Shown piece by piece: positions 1 to 5,831 of a stretch of DNA of 8,405 bases (the stretch's first letter is position 1; the number at the start of each line of letters is the position of its first letter). The stretch is taken from positions 1-8,405 of the forward strand of contig SLQK01000016.1 in the NCBI GenBank assembly GCA_007131525.1, in the 5' to 3' direction. The notes under the pieces are model-generated. The model did no database searches. It was not told the origin of the DNA and saw nothing but the letters and a program-made list of their open reading frames with translations. Made by a program: the position numbers and the translations under genes. The stretch is from Nitriliruptoraceae bacterium (GTDB lineage: Bacteria > Actinomycetota > Nitriliruptoria > Nitriliruptorales > Nitriliruptoraceae).

Positions 1-1371
1 CAACGCCGCCAGACGGATCGCTGGGCGGCAGTAGTCGGTGAACACAAGGAACGACGCCACGTAGGGCAGGAACCCACCGTGCAGCGCGATGCCGTTGGCC
101 ATCGCCGCCATCGCGTGCTCCCGCACCCCGAACCGCAGGTTCCGGCCGAGGCGATCGTCGGCGGAGAAGTCCCCGCCGTCGGCCACGTCGGTGTTGTTGG
201 AGGCGGCCAGGTCAGCGGAGCCACCGAACAGCTCGGGCACCACCGGCGCGAGCGCGGTGATCACCGCGCCGGAGTGCTGGCGGGTGGCGGCGTCGCCGTC
301 CAGCGCGGGCAGCGCGTCGGTCCAGTCGTCGGGGAGCTGGCCCCGGACCACCCGGCGCTCGAACTCGGCCGCGAGCTCGGGCTGGGCCTGCCGGTGGGCA
401 CGGACCCGTTCCTCCCACTCGGCGCGCAGCGCCGCGCCCCGCTCCCTGCCATCGAGGTGGTCGGCCACCTCGGCGGGGACGTGGAACGGAGGGTGCTCCC
501 AGCCGTAGGCCTGCTTGGTCGCGGCCACCTCGTCGTCGCCCAGCGGAGCCCCGTGGGCCGCGGCGGTCCCGGCCTTGGCTGGTGAGCCGTAGCCGATCAC
601 CGTCCGGACGGCGATGATCGACGGCCTCGGGTCGGCGTCAGCAGCCGCGATCGCGGTGCGCAGGGCATCGAGGTCGTTGCCGTCGCCCACCTGCTGGGTG
701 TGCCAGCCGTAGGCGTCGAAGCGGGCCAGGACGTCCTCGCTGAAGGCCTTGTCGGTGCTGCCGTCGATCGTGATGCGGTTGTCGTCGTAGAGGTAGGTGA
801 GACGACCGAGCCGCAGGTGACCGGCGAGGGAGGCCGCCTCCGAACTGACACCCTCCATCACGTCGCCGTCGGAGACGATCCCATAGACCCGTTGGGGCAC
901 GATGCCGATGCCATCGGGGTCGAGCTCGGCCGCCAGGCGCTCAGCGGCCAGGGCCATCCCCACGCCGTTGGCGAACCCCTGACCGAGGGGGCCGGTCGTG
1001 GTCTCCACGCCCGGGTGCTCGGGTCCGTACTCCGGGTGCCCCGGGGTGACCGAGCCCCACTGCCGGAAGGAGCGCAGGTCCTCCAGGGTGGGACGCTCGT
1101 ACCCACTGAGGTGCAGGGCCGCGTACAGCAGCATCGACCCGTGGCCGGCGGACAGCACGAACCGGTCCCGACCGGGCCAGGTCGGGTCGGCCGGGTCGTG
1201 GCGCAGCACCTCGCGGAACAGCAGGTACGCCATCGGCGCACAGCCCATCGGCATGCCGGGATGACCCGAGTTCGCGGCCTGGACCGCATCGATCGCCAAG
1301 GTGCGGATCGTGGTGATCGCGGCCCCCTGGAGCTCGCCGGGGACGGGCTGGACGGGCGGTTCGCTGGTCAT
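1..1371 (-). CDS. tkt: Transketolase, C-terminus cut by the window edge
   Basis: A thiamine-diphosphate enzyme that moves two-carbon ketol units between sugar phosphates in the non-oxidative pentose phosphate pathway; cytosolic. The first 457 residues are visible, in frame to base 1; family members run to roughly 660-700, so the end of the Pyr domain and the C-terminal domain lie outside. The cofactor-binding domain shows NSGHPGMPMG (34-43, H37), AGHG (75-78, H77), GPLGQG (127-132) and SDGDVMEG (167-174) followed by YDDNRITIDG. The Pyr domain shows FGVREHAMAAMANGIALHGG, with the catalytic glutamate at about 418. SDGD in place of the GDG of E. coli is, as I recall, usual in actinobacterial transketolases, so it is not a defect. 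The ATG at 1371-1369 has GAGG four bases upstream (1376-1379). The gene diverges from the malic enzyme across 81 bp. Identification is secure. Confidence 0.97.
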   Translation of the reverse strand, partial: MTSEPPVQPVPGELQGAAITTIRTLAIDAVQAANSGHPGMPMGCAPMAYLLFREVLRHDPADPTWPGRDRFVLSAGHGSMLLYAALHLSGYERPTLEDLRSFRQWGSVTPGHPEYGPEHPGVETTTGPLGQGFANGVGMALAAERLAAELDPDGIGIVPQRVYGIVSDGDVMEGVSSEAASLAGHLRLGRLTYLYDDNRITIDGSTDKAFSEDVLARFDAYGWHTQQVGDGNDLDALRTAIAAADADPRPSIIAVRTVIGYGSPAKAGTAAAHGAPLGDDEVAATKQAYGWEHPPFHVPAEVADHLDGRERGAALRAEWEERVRAHRQAQPELAAEFERRVVRGQLPDDWTDALPALDGDAATRQHSGAVITALAPVVPELFGGSADLAASNNTDVADGGDFSADDRLGRNLRFGVREHAMAAMANGIALHGGFLPYVASFLVFTDYCRPAIRLAAL

Positions 1372-1379
1372 GACACCTC

Positions 1380-1395
1380 GCGGCAGACGTGCCGC
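1380..1395 (-). other. Small hairpin just upstream of the transketolase ribosome-binding site
   Basis: GCGGCA (1380-1385) and TGCCGC (1390-1395) form a perfect 6-bp stem with a 4-base loop. It ends directly against the GAGG ribosome-binding site (1376-1379). It would lie in the leader if transcription starts near 1391 or further upstream, and could modulate initiation or serve as an operator. Short GC-rich repeats arise often in this base composition. Confidence 0.3.
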
Positions 1396-1397
1396 CG

Positions 1398-1403
1398 ATG
1401 CTA
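1398..1403 (-). promoter_or_regulatory. Candidate -10 element for transketolase (TAGCAT)
   Basis: TAGCAT on the minus strand fits the TANNNT actinobacterial -10 pattern and lies 26 bases upstream of the start codon, implying a leader of about 20 nt. No TTGACA-like -35 is visible at 16-19 bp. The -35 region would fall on the facing -10 of the malic enzyme gene (1423-1428). Confidence 0.35.
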
Positions 1404-1422
1404 GTCAGCCGGCCCACCCCCC

Positions 1423-1428
1423 TATCCT
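1423..1428 (+). promoter_or_regulatory. Candidate -10 element for malic enzyme (TATCCT)
   Basis: TATCCT fits TANNNT and sits 24 bases upstream of the first ATG, giving a leader of roughly 18-20 nt. No good -35 hexamer is seen. Its expected -35 position (about 1399-1405) coincides with the TAGCAT of the opposite promoter. Confidence 0.4.
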
Positions 1429-1452
1429 CCCGCGACGCCCGACCGGGAGCCG

Positions 1453-2952
1453 ATGCACGTGCCACCTCTGCCGCAGCGCATCACCTACCGCGTCGCCGTC
1501 GACCGCGCCCCCGGGGTGTTCGCCGCCGTCGTCACCGCCATCGACGACCTGGGAGCGGAGCTGGTCGGCACCGACACGACGAGCCAACAGCGCCACGTGG
1601 CCTTCCGCGACCTCACCGTCGAGGTCCGCGACGCGGTCCACGCCGACGAGATCGCCGCGGCGCTGGTGGAGCTGGCGAGCGTCGAGCTGCTGGCCATCAC
1701 CGACGAGGTCCTGGCCGCCCACCACCACGGCAAGATCCGCGTCGAGGTGACCCGCCAGGTCAACGGTCCCCGGGACCTGTCCCTGGTCTACACCCCGGGT
1801 GTCGCGAACGTGTGCCGCATCATCGCCGACGACCCGGCCGCGGCCTACCGCCTGACCATCAAGTCCAACGCCGTGGCGATCGTCACCGACGGCTCCGCGG
1901 TGCTCGGGCTGGGCGACATCGGCCCGCTGGCCTCGCTGCCCGTCATGGAGGGCAAGGCGATGCTGCTGAAGTCCTTCGGCGACGTGGACGCCTACCCGAT
2001 CCTGGTGGACGAGCGGGACCCCGATGCCGTCGTCGAGACCGTGGTGCGCATCGCCGGCGGGTTCGGCGGCATCAACCTCGAGGACATCTCGGCACCCCGC
2101 TGCTTCGAGATCGAGGGGAAGCTCCGCCAGCGCCTGGACATCCCGGTGTTCCACGACGATCAGCACGGGACGGCCGTGTGCGTCCTCGCGGCACTGATGA
2201 ACGCGGCGACGGTCACCGGCCGCGAGCTCACCGAGCTGAAGGTCGTGGTGCAGGGCGTCGGCGCGGCGGGGGTGGCGATCGTGCAGCTGCTGCGGGCGGC
2301 GGGCATCGAGGACATCGTGCCGGTCGACATCGACGGGATCGTCGAGCCGCGCCGGCGGGCGGGGCTGGATCCGGTTCGCTTCCGGCTCGCCCGGCAGGTC
2401 AACCCGCGGGAGCTGACCGGTGGCCAGGAGGTCGCGCTGGCCGGGGCGGACGTGTTCATCGGCGTGTCCGGCCCCGAGAGCCTGTCGCTGGAGCTGGTGC
2501 GGACGATGGCCGACGACCCGATCGTGTTCGCGCTGGCCAACCCCGTGCCGGAGCTCCACCCCGACCTCGCCGCTGGCCACGTCGCGGTGATGGCGACGGG
2601 ACGATCGGACTTCCCCAACCAGATCAACAACGTGCTCGCGTTCCCCGGCATCTTCCGGGGGCTGCTCGACGCGGCGGCGACCGCGGTCACCGACGAGATG
2701 AAGGTCGCGGCCGCCGAGGGCATCGCCTCGATCGTGGGCGAGGACCTCGCCCACGACTACGTGGTCCCCTCCCCCTTCGACCGCTCGGTGGTGCCGGTGG
2801 TCGCCGACGCGGTCGCGCGGGTCGCGCGGGAGCAGGGGCATGTGCGCCCCGGCTCGGGTGGGTCGCTGTCCACCGAGCGGCAGGCGGCGGAGCAGGATGC
2901 GGCGCAGCGCGCTGTGCAGCGGGCCGTGACGCGCCGGTTCCACGGGACCTGA
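1453..2952 (+). CDS. NAD(P)-dependent malic enzyme with N-terminal ACT domain
   Basis: Catalyses oxidative decarboxylation of malate to pyruvate and CO2 with reduction of NAD(P); cytosolic, linking the TCA cycle to pyruvate and reducing power. The 499-residue protein begins with an ACT-like segment (about 8-85), a small-molecule-binding fold found in many actinobacterial malic enzymes. The malic N-terminal domain follows, with SLVYTPGVA (Y113), TDGSAVLGLGDIGP, MEGKAMLLK (K168), INLEDISAPR (E210, D211, metal) and FHDDQHGTA (235-236, metal). The NAD-binding domain has GVGAAG (268-273), ANPVPE (362-367) and GRSDFPNQINNV (383-394). All catalytic residues are present. The acidic VDID after the Rossmann strand leans toward NAD, but cofactor choice cannot be settled by eye. 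Start: GGGAG (1445-1449) is only 3 bases from ATG 1453 but 9 from GTG 1459 (codon 3), so the protein may begin two residues later. The residues after about 465 are a poorly conserved tail. Confidence 0.95.
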   Translation: MHVPPLPQRITYRVAVDRAPGVFAAVVTAIDDLGAELVGTDTTSQQRHVAFRDLTVEVRDAVHADEIAAALVELASVELLAITDEVLAAHHHGKIRVEVTRQVNGPRDLSLVYTPGVANVCRIIADDPAAAYRLTIKSNAVAIVTDGSAVLGLGDIGPLASLPVMEGKAMLLKSFGDVDAYPILVDERDPDAVVETVVRIAGGFGGINLEDISAPRCFEIEGKLRQRLDIPVFHDDQHGTAVCVLAALMNAATVTGRELTELKVVVQGVGAAGVAIVQLLRAAGIEDIVPVDIDGIVEPRRRAGLDPVRFRLARQVNPRELTGGQEVALAGADVFIGVSGPESLSLELVRTMADDPIVFALANPVPELHPDLAAGHVAVMATGRSDFPNQINNVLAFPGIFRGLLDAAATAVTDEMKVAAAEGIASIVGEDLAHDYVVPSPFDRSVVPVVADAVARVAREQGHVRPGSGGSLSTERQAAEQDAAQRAVQRAVTRRFHGT

Positions 2953-2956
2953 ACGG

Positions 2957-2977
2957 TGCGGGTCGGCCGGACCCGCA
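2957..2977 (+). terminator. Hairpin just after the malic enzyme gene
   Basis: A perfect 8-bp stem, TGCGGGTC (2957-2964) with GACCCGCA (2970-2977), and a 5-base loop start 4 bases past the stop codon. There is no T-run, as is common for terminators in high-GC actinobacteria. Position and symmetry support a terminator role. Confidence 0.5.
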
Positions 2978-2994
2978 ACGGCCCGCCGACGCCC

Positions 2995-3026
2995 GCACGG
3001 GGCCGGGCGTCAGGGCCCGGCCGTGC
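2995..3026. terminator. Second GC hairpin in the convergent gap, spanning the mscL stop
   Basis: GGCCGGGC (3001-3008) pairs with GCCCGGCC (3015-3022) across a 6-base loop. The stem extends by 4 bp (2995-2998 with 3023-3026) after a two-base bulge. It may act with the 2957-2977 hairpin as a tandem terminator for the rightward transcript. For leftward mscL transcription the stop codon (3010-3012) lies in the loop, so terminating ribosomes would compete with folding. Confidence 0.4.
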
Positions 3027-3435
3027 CGCCGTCACGGTCGTCGCGACCCGCCAACGCATCCCGGATCTCGCGCAGCAGCAGCACGTCCTCGGCGACGGCC
3101 TCCGGCTCGGGCTCCGGCTCGGCCTCCTCCTGCCGCCGGAGGCGGTTGTAGCCCTTGACGACCAGGAACAGCGCGATGGCCACCAGCAGGAAGTTGATCA
3201 GCGCGGTCAGCACCGCACCCACGCTACCGACCGGCACACCGGTCTCGGGATCGACGGCACCGAAGGTCAGCAGGGTGTCGAAGTTGGGCTCGCCGAACAC
3301 CCACGCGATCAGTGGTGTGAGCACCCGCCCGGTGATCGCCGCGATCACCGACTGGAAGGCGACCCCCAGGACGAAGGCGACGGCCAGGTCGACCATGTTG
3401 CCCCGGGCGATGAACTCCTTGAACTCCGTGATCAC
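3010..3435 (-). CDS. mscL: Large-conductance mechanosensitive channel MscL
   Basis: A pentameric inner-membrane channel that opens under membrane tension and releases solutes during hypo-osmotic shock. The 141-residue length is normal for the family. The N-terminal amphipathic helix and TM1 read ITEFKEFIARGNMVDLAVAF, with TM1 about 14-36 and the family's GNMVDLAV signature. A periplasmic loop (about 47-72) follows, then TM2 (about 73-95) starting with LTALINFLLVAIALFLVVKG. An acidic Glu/Pro-rich linker (103-116) leads to the cytoplasmic helix DVLLLREIRDALAG (117-130). I chose the GTG at 3435-3433: it starts exactly at the conserved N-terminus and has GAGGAG (3446-3451) 10 bases upstream. A longer in-frame start at 3588 would add 51 Arg/Pro-rich residues with no family counterpart. 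It lies downstream of the hydrolase in the same direction, after a 134-bp gap. Confidence 0.95.
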   Translation of the reverse strand: MITEFKEFIARGNMVDLAVAFVLGVAFQSVIAAITGRVLTPLIAWVFGEPNFDTLLTFGAVDPETGVPVGSVGAVLTALINFLLVAIALFLVVKGYNRLRRQEEAEPEPEPEAVAEDVLLLREIRDALAGRDDRDGGTAGP

Positions 3436-3569
3436 GTGGTTGCCGCTCCTCGTCGTGGACGCGGGTGGGCGCCGGTCCACCCAGGCGACAGCCGACGCTA
3501 GCGGAGCGGCACGGGCCAGCCCCCGGCGCCGTGGTCGAACGGCCACGACCGACCAGCGCGGACCGCTCG
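3436..3569 (-). promoter_or_regulatory. mscL leader with candidate promoter and inverted repeats
   Basis: A minus-strand TAGCGT (3495-3500) fits TANNNT and would give a leader of about 50 nt; there is no clear -35. The leader holds a perfect 6-bp inverted repeat, GTGGAC (3455-3460) with GTCCAC (3475-3480). A competing pair, GGGTGG (3463-3468) with CCACCC (3477-3482), shares the CCAC bases. Nearer the hydrolase end, CGTGG (3530-3534) and CCACG (3543-3547) could form a weak terminator-like stem. Whether mscL has its own promoter or reads through from the USP operon is open. Confidence 0.35.
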
Positions 3570-4268
3570 TCAGCGGTCGCTGAGCCACCGGGCGAGCTCC
3601 GGCTCCACCTCGGCGAGCGCGGCCGTGGGTGAGCGCGCCACCCCATCGGGGCTCCGGGCGCGCGTGACCCTCAGGGCGTGGTCACCGCCGGGGACCACCA
3701 CCAGCTCGGAGCGGCGTGGGAGCTTGCGACGGTGGGTCCGCAGCAGCGCCACCTCGGCGAGCGGATCGTGGTCACCCTGGATGAACAGGCAGGGCACGCC
3801 GACGTTGGGCCAGTGGTCGACGCGCAGCCGGTCGGGTCGTCCCGGCGGGTGCAACGGGTAGCCGGAGAACAGCAGCCCGGCCGCGGGCGTGCCGCTCGCC
3901 ACGGCCAGGGAGGCCACCCGCCCGCCGTAGGAGCGGCCACCGAGGATCCAGTGCTCCTCCGACGGTGCGCCCAGCAGCAGGTGGGCTGCGGTCAGGATCT
4001 CCCGGAACCCCGGCACCGCCGTCTCGGCCCGAGGGGCTCGGCGACCCGCCTGGTGGTGGAGGAGGTTGGCGCGCACGACCCGGTGGCCGCAGCGCGCGAT
4101 GGCATCGGCCAGGGCGACCAGTGGCTCGCTGTCCAGGCTGCCGCCGGCCCCCGGCACGAGCAGGACGGGCCGACCCTGCGGCCGCTCGGGTCGGTAGGTG
4201 ACCGCGTCGACCACGCCGTCACGCGCCGCGGGGACCGCCAGCTCGTGGCGGTCGGTCGCGACCGTCAC
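3570..4268 (-). CDS. Alpha/beta hydrolase, KANL3/Tex30-like (dienelactone-hydrolase type)
   Basis: A 232-residue serine hydrolase with a complete alpha/beta fold and no signal peptide, so cytosolic. The sequence shows an oxyanion-loop segment LLVPGAGGSLDSEPL (36-50), the nucleophile elbow GGRSYGGR (S113), an acid in IQGDHDPL (D168, or D166) and a histidine in VPGGDHAL (H197). These are in the right order and spacing for a catalytic triad. The GAGG oxyanion loop with GRSYGGR elbow matches the bacterial relatives of KANL3/Tex30; the substrate is unknown. The GTG start at 4268-4266 shares GTGA with the TGA stop of the upstream USP gene. No good Shine-Dalgarno precedes it, so translation is probably coupled to the USP. 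The C-terminal 25 residues after the histidine strand (from about 205) are Ala/Arg/Pro-rich and less typical. Fold assignment is firm, function open. Confidence 0.88.
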   Translation of the reverse strand: MTVATDRHELAVPAARDGVVDAVTYRPERPQGRPVLLVPGAGGSLDSEPLVALADAIARCGHRVVRANLLHHQAGRRAPRAETAVPGFREILTAAHLLLGAPSEEHWILGGRSYGGRVASLAVASGTPAAGLLFSGYPLHPPGRPDRLRVDHWPNVGVPCLFIQGDHDPLAEVALLRTHRRKLPRRSELVVVPGGDHALRVTRARSPDGVARSPTAALAEVEPELARWLSDR

Positions 4269-4696
4269 CGGTGCTCGGGCACGGTCACCACGACAGGGCA
4301 GGGCGAGTGCGCGACGACCTGGTGGGTCACCGATCCGAGCAGCAGCCCGCGGAACCCGCCGAGCCCCCGGGCCCCGACGACCAGCAGGTCAGCCCCCTGG
4401 GCCACCTCGCACAGCACGGCGGCGGCGCCACCCGAGCGCACCGTGCGGGTGACCGGCACGTCACCCGCACCACCGGCCCGCTCGAGCTGCTCGGCGATGA
4501 CCTCGTCGGCCGCGGCCCTGAGCTCGTCATCGGAGGGCAGGGTGACCACCGCAGGCAGCGCGACCAGCTCCGGTGTCGGGTAGGCATGGACCAGGTGCAG
4601 CTCGGCCCCCCGGAGGCGGGCTTCGTCGAGCGCCCACCGCAGAGCGCGCACGGACTCCTCCGAGGAGTCGAGGCCGACGACGATACGAGCGGTCAT
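4265..4696 (-). CDS. Universal stress protein (UspA family, ATP-binding type)
   Basis: A single-domain, 143-residue cytosolic USP. The N-terminus ARIVVGLDSSEESVRALRWA has the first beta strand with the Asp that contacts adenine. The C-terminal part has the ATP-binding signature G-2x-G-9x-G-S: G108, G111, G121, S122 within VVGARGLGGFRGLLLGSVT, followed by the HSPCPVVVTV strand. This places it in the nucleotide-binding, MJ0577-like class rather than the UspA class. Such proteins act in stress adaptation and dormancy; no enzymatic role can be read here. ATG at 4696-4694 has an excellent ribosome-binding site, GGGAGGGG (4703-4710), 6 bases upstream. It is first of a likely two-gene operon with the overlapping hydrolase. 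A DosR/DevR-like element (4799-4812) lies about 100 bp upstream. Confidence 0.96.
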   Translation of the reverse strand: MTARIVVGLDSSEESVRALRWALDEARLRGAELHLVHAYPTPELVALPAVVTLPSDDELRAAADEVIAEQLERAGGAGDVPVTRTVRSGGAAAVLCEVAQGADLLVVGARGLGGFRGLLLGSVTHQVVAHSPCPVVVTVPEHR

Positions 4697-4723
4697 GGCG
4701 ATCCCCTCCCGAGGCGACGGTCC

Positions 4724-4759
4724 GACCCGGCCGACGATCGGCGAGCGATCGCACGGGTC
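4724..4759 (-). other. Nested inverted repeats in the USP leader
   Basis: GACCCG (4724-4729) pairs with CGGGTC (4754-4759). The enclosed segment contains a 5-bp hairpin GCCGA-CGA-TCGGC (4730-4742) and the 8-bp palindrome GCGATCGC (4745-4752). If USP transcription starts near 4763 the whole structure is in the leader, 28-63 nt before the start codon. It could influence mRNA stability or translation, or be an operator; function is unknown. Confidence 0.3.
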
Positions 4760-4769
4760 ATCACCTCGC

Positions 4770-4775
4770 AGGATG
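4770..4775 (-). promoter_or_regulatory. Candidate -10 element for the USP gene (CATCCT)
   Basis: The minus-strand hexamer CATCCT is a one-mismatch fit to TANNNT, separated by exactly 23 bp from the GGGAC-N4-GNCCC element at 4799-4812. A start would fall near 4763, with a 67-nt leader. It was picked for its spacing from the box, so it is weak on its own. Confidence 0.3.
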
Positions 4776-4798
4776 CGACATCGCCAGGACGCGGGCCA

Positions 4799-4812
4799 GG
4801 GACCTGCGACCC
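4799..4812 (-). promoter_or_regulatory. DosR/DevR-box-like element upstream of the USP gene
   Basis: The plus strand reads GGGACCTGCGACCC, fitting the GGGAC-N4-GNCCC core of the mycobacterial DosR (DevR) box at all anchor positions. The centre departs from the ideal palindrome at three central positions. With the CATCCT hexamer taken as -10, it is centred near -42.5, where an activator of this class overlaps the -35 region. Orientation toward USP is inferred; it lies 164 bp from the PH gene on the other side. Confidence 0.4.
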
Positions 4813-4855
4813 CGATGTGCAGGGCCGGTCCGGTGGCCGGTGTCGGCGAGCCTCG

Positions 4856-4899
4856 GGCACCGCCCGGGTGCCGCGTGCTCCCGCGCCTGACGGCACCCG
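4856..4899. promoter_or_regulatory. 9-bp inverted repeat with an alternative hairpin upstream of the PH gene
   Basis: CGGGTGCCG (4865-4873) and CGGCACCCG (4891-4899) are perfect inverted repeats with a 17-bp spacer. The left arm can instead pair with an upstream GGCACC (4856-4861) in a tight 6-bp hairpin (4856-4872). An outer pair, CCTCGGG (4851-4857) and CCCGAGG (4896-4902), also exists. The right edge is 6 bp before a candidate -10 (4906-4911), suggesting an operator or, for a longer transcript, alternative RNA folds. Confidence 0.4.
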
Positions 4900-4905
4900 A
4901 GGACG

Positions 4906-4911
4906 TAGGCT
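4906..4911 (+). promoter_or_regulatory. Candidate -10 element for the PH-domain gene (TAGGCT)
   Basis: TAGGCT matches the TANNNT actinobacterial -10. A CTGACG (4887-4892) resembles a -35 but is only 13 bp away, which is too short for a standard promoter. A start near 4917 would give a leader of about 60 nt. Confidence 0.35.
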
Positions 4912-4975
4912 GCCACCTCGATGTCCGAGCGACCACCGCTGGGGAGGACCGCCGGCTCGCCCGCACCAGGGGTGG

Positions 4976-5671
4976 ATGACCGTGAAGTACCCAGAGCATC
5001 TGCTCACCGACGGTGAGGAGATCCTGCGCCAGTTCCGACCCCACTGGAAGGTGCTCCTCCCGGCGCTCGGCTGGGCCATGGCGCTGGCCGCCGTCGCCGG
5101 CTTCATCGCTGCGGTGCTGCCCGACCGATGGAGCGCGGGGTGGTCCTTCGGCGCCTCCTTCGCGCTGGCCCTGGTGGTCTGGCTGGTGCTGTCCGGCCGG
5201 GCGCTGGTGGACTGGTACGCGACCAACTACGTGCTGACCAACGAGCGCATCGTGGTGCGACAGGGGCTGATCGCCCGCAGCGGGACGGAGATCCCGCTGG
5301 AGAACATCACCAACGTGCTGTTCAGCCAGCGTGTGCTCGAGCGGGTGCTCGGCTACGGCGACGTCATCATCGAGTCGGCCGGCAGCCAGGGCCAGAGCCG
5401 ACTCGAGGACATCCCCGACCCCGAGGCCTTCCAGTCCGAGGTCTACCGGGCGCGCGAGCTGCGCAGCCTCCACTTCCGCTCCTCCAGCTCCGTGGCGGCC
5501 CGTGACGTCGTCGAGCAGCTCGAGGCCCTGGCCGACCTGCGCGAGCGCGGTCACCTCACCGAGGAGGAGTTCGCGGCCAAGAAGCGCAGGCTGCTCGGCG
5601 AGCTCCCCGGGGTCGACCCGGCGGAGGTACGGGAGCTGATCGACGAGGGGGAGATCGACCCCACCCTGTGA
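4976..5671 (+). CDS. Membrane PH-domain (bPH2/YdbT-type) protein with C-terminal SHOCT segment
   Basis: A 231-residue membrane protein of unknown precise role. A short N-terminal part (1-24, YPEHLLTDGEEILRQFRPHW) precedes two membrane helices at about 25-48 and 57-76. A bacterial PH domain (about 80-160) follows, with the family's WYATNYVLTNERIVVRQGLI and IPLENITNVLFSQRVLERVLGYGDVIIESAG; I give these as motif anchors at 80-99 and 106-136. At 179-208 a SHOCT-type helical segment, LRERGHLTEEEFAAKKRRLL in its core, ends the conserved part. SHOCT segments are short modules often attached to membrane or PH proteins and thought to aid oligomerisation. The ribosome-binding site AGGGG (4968-4972) is 3 bases from ATG 4976 and 9 from GTG 4982 (codon 3), so the true start may be two codons in. 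It is divergent from the USP gene. Confidence 0.9.
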   Translation: MTVKYPEHLLTDGEEILRQFRPHWKVLLPALGWAMALAAVAGFIAAVLPDRWSAGWSFGASFALALVVWLVLSGRALVDWYATNYVLTNERIVVRQGLIARSGTEIPLENITNVLFSQRVLERVLGYGDVIIESAGSQGQSRLEDIPDPEAFQSEVYRARELRSLHFRSSSSVAARDVVEQLEALADLRERGHLTEEEFAAKKRRLLGELPGVDPAEVRELIDEGEIDPTL

Positions 5672-5699
5672 GGTTCGGCTTCCGGCCCGCCATCCGGCG

Positions 5700-5734
5700 C
5701 GAACGGACGCGGGCTGCCCACGAGCCTCCGTTCG
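5700..5734 (+). terminator. Candidate terminator after the PH-domain gene
   Basis: CGAACGGA (5700-5707) and TCCGTTCG (5727-5734) form a perfect 8-bp stem. It extends inward with GGCT (5712-5715) and AGCC (5723-5726) after a 4-base bulge, leaving a 7-base loop. It starts 28 bases after the stop codon. No T-tract follows, as with the other hairpins here. Confidence 0.5.
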
Positions 5735-5794
5735 ATGGGCGAGGGCCGGACGTGCGCCCCGCATCCGTCATGGCGGCGACCGACCCGGCTGACG

Positions 5795-5808
5795 GGGACC
5801 TTGGCCCC
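5795..5808 (+). promoter_or_regulatory. DosR/DevR-box-like element upstream of the CBS gene
   Basis: GGGACCTTGGCCCC fits the GGGAC-N4-GNCCC core exactly. It is a near-perfect 14-bp palindrome whose only internal mismatch (A4 against C11) is the asymmetry I recall in many natural DosR boxes. It lies 61 bp before the CBS start codon and 23 bp before the hexamer GATGCT, the same geometry as at the USP gene. Confidence 0.5.
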
Positions 5809-5831
5809 TCGCAGTCGGGCATCGGCGCCGC

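Noticed and set aside
79..1404. Plus-strand open frames opposite the transketolase gene
   Set aside because: Their translations lack domains, while the minus strand encodes an unmistakable transketolase throughout.
1772..1783. Palindrome GGGACCTGTCCC, superficially like a DosR box
   Set aside because: It lies inside the malic enzyme coding sequence and is two bases too short between half-sites. It is explained by codons for conserved residues.
1405..2943. A 512-codon open frame antisense to the malic enzyme gene
   Set aside because: Its protein is His/Asp/Arg/Gln-rich with no recognisable fold. Open frames opposite genes with G/C-biased third positions are expected, and the sense frame has every malic enzyme motif.
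1389..3158. A 589-codon plus-strand frame overlapping the malic enzyme gene and running into mscL
   Set aside because: Arg/Gly/Pro-rich composition without domains; an out-of-frame shadow of the malic enzyme gene.
3436..3588. 51-residue N-terminal extension of MscL from an upstream ATG
   Set aside because: The extension is Arg/Pro-rich, unlike any MscL. The family N-terminus starts at the GTG at 3435, and the longer frame would overlap the hydrolase gene.
4697..5764. N-terminal extension of the USP frame, antisense to the PH gene
   Set aside because: The USP fold begins exactly at ATG 4696 with a strong ribosome-binding site, and the extension has no domain features.
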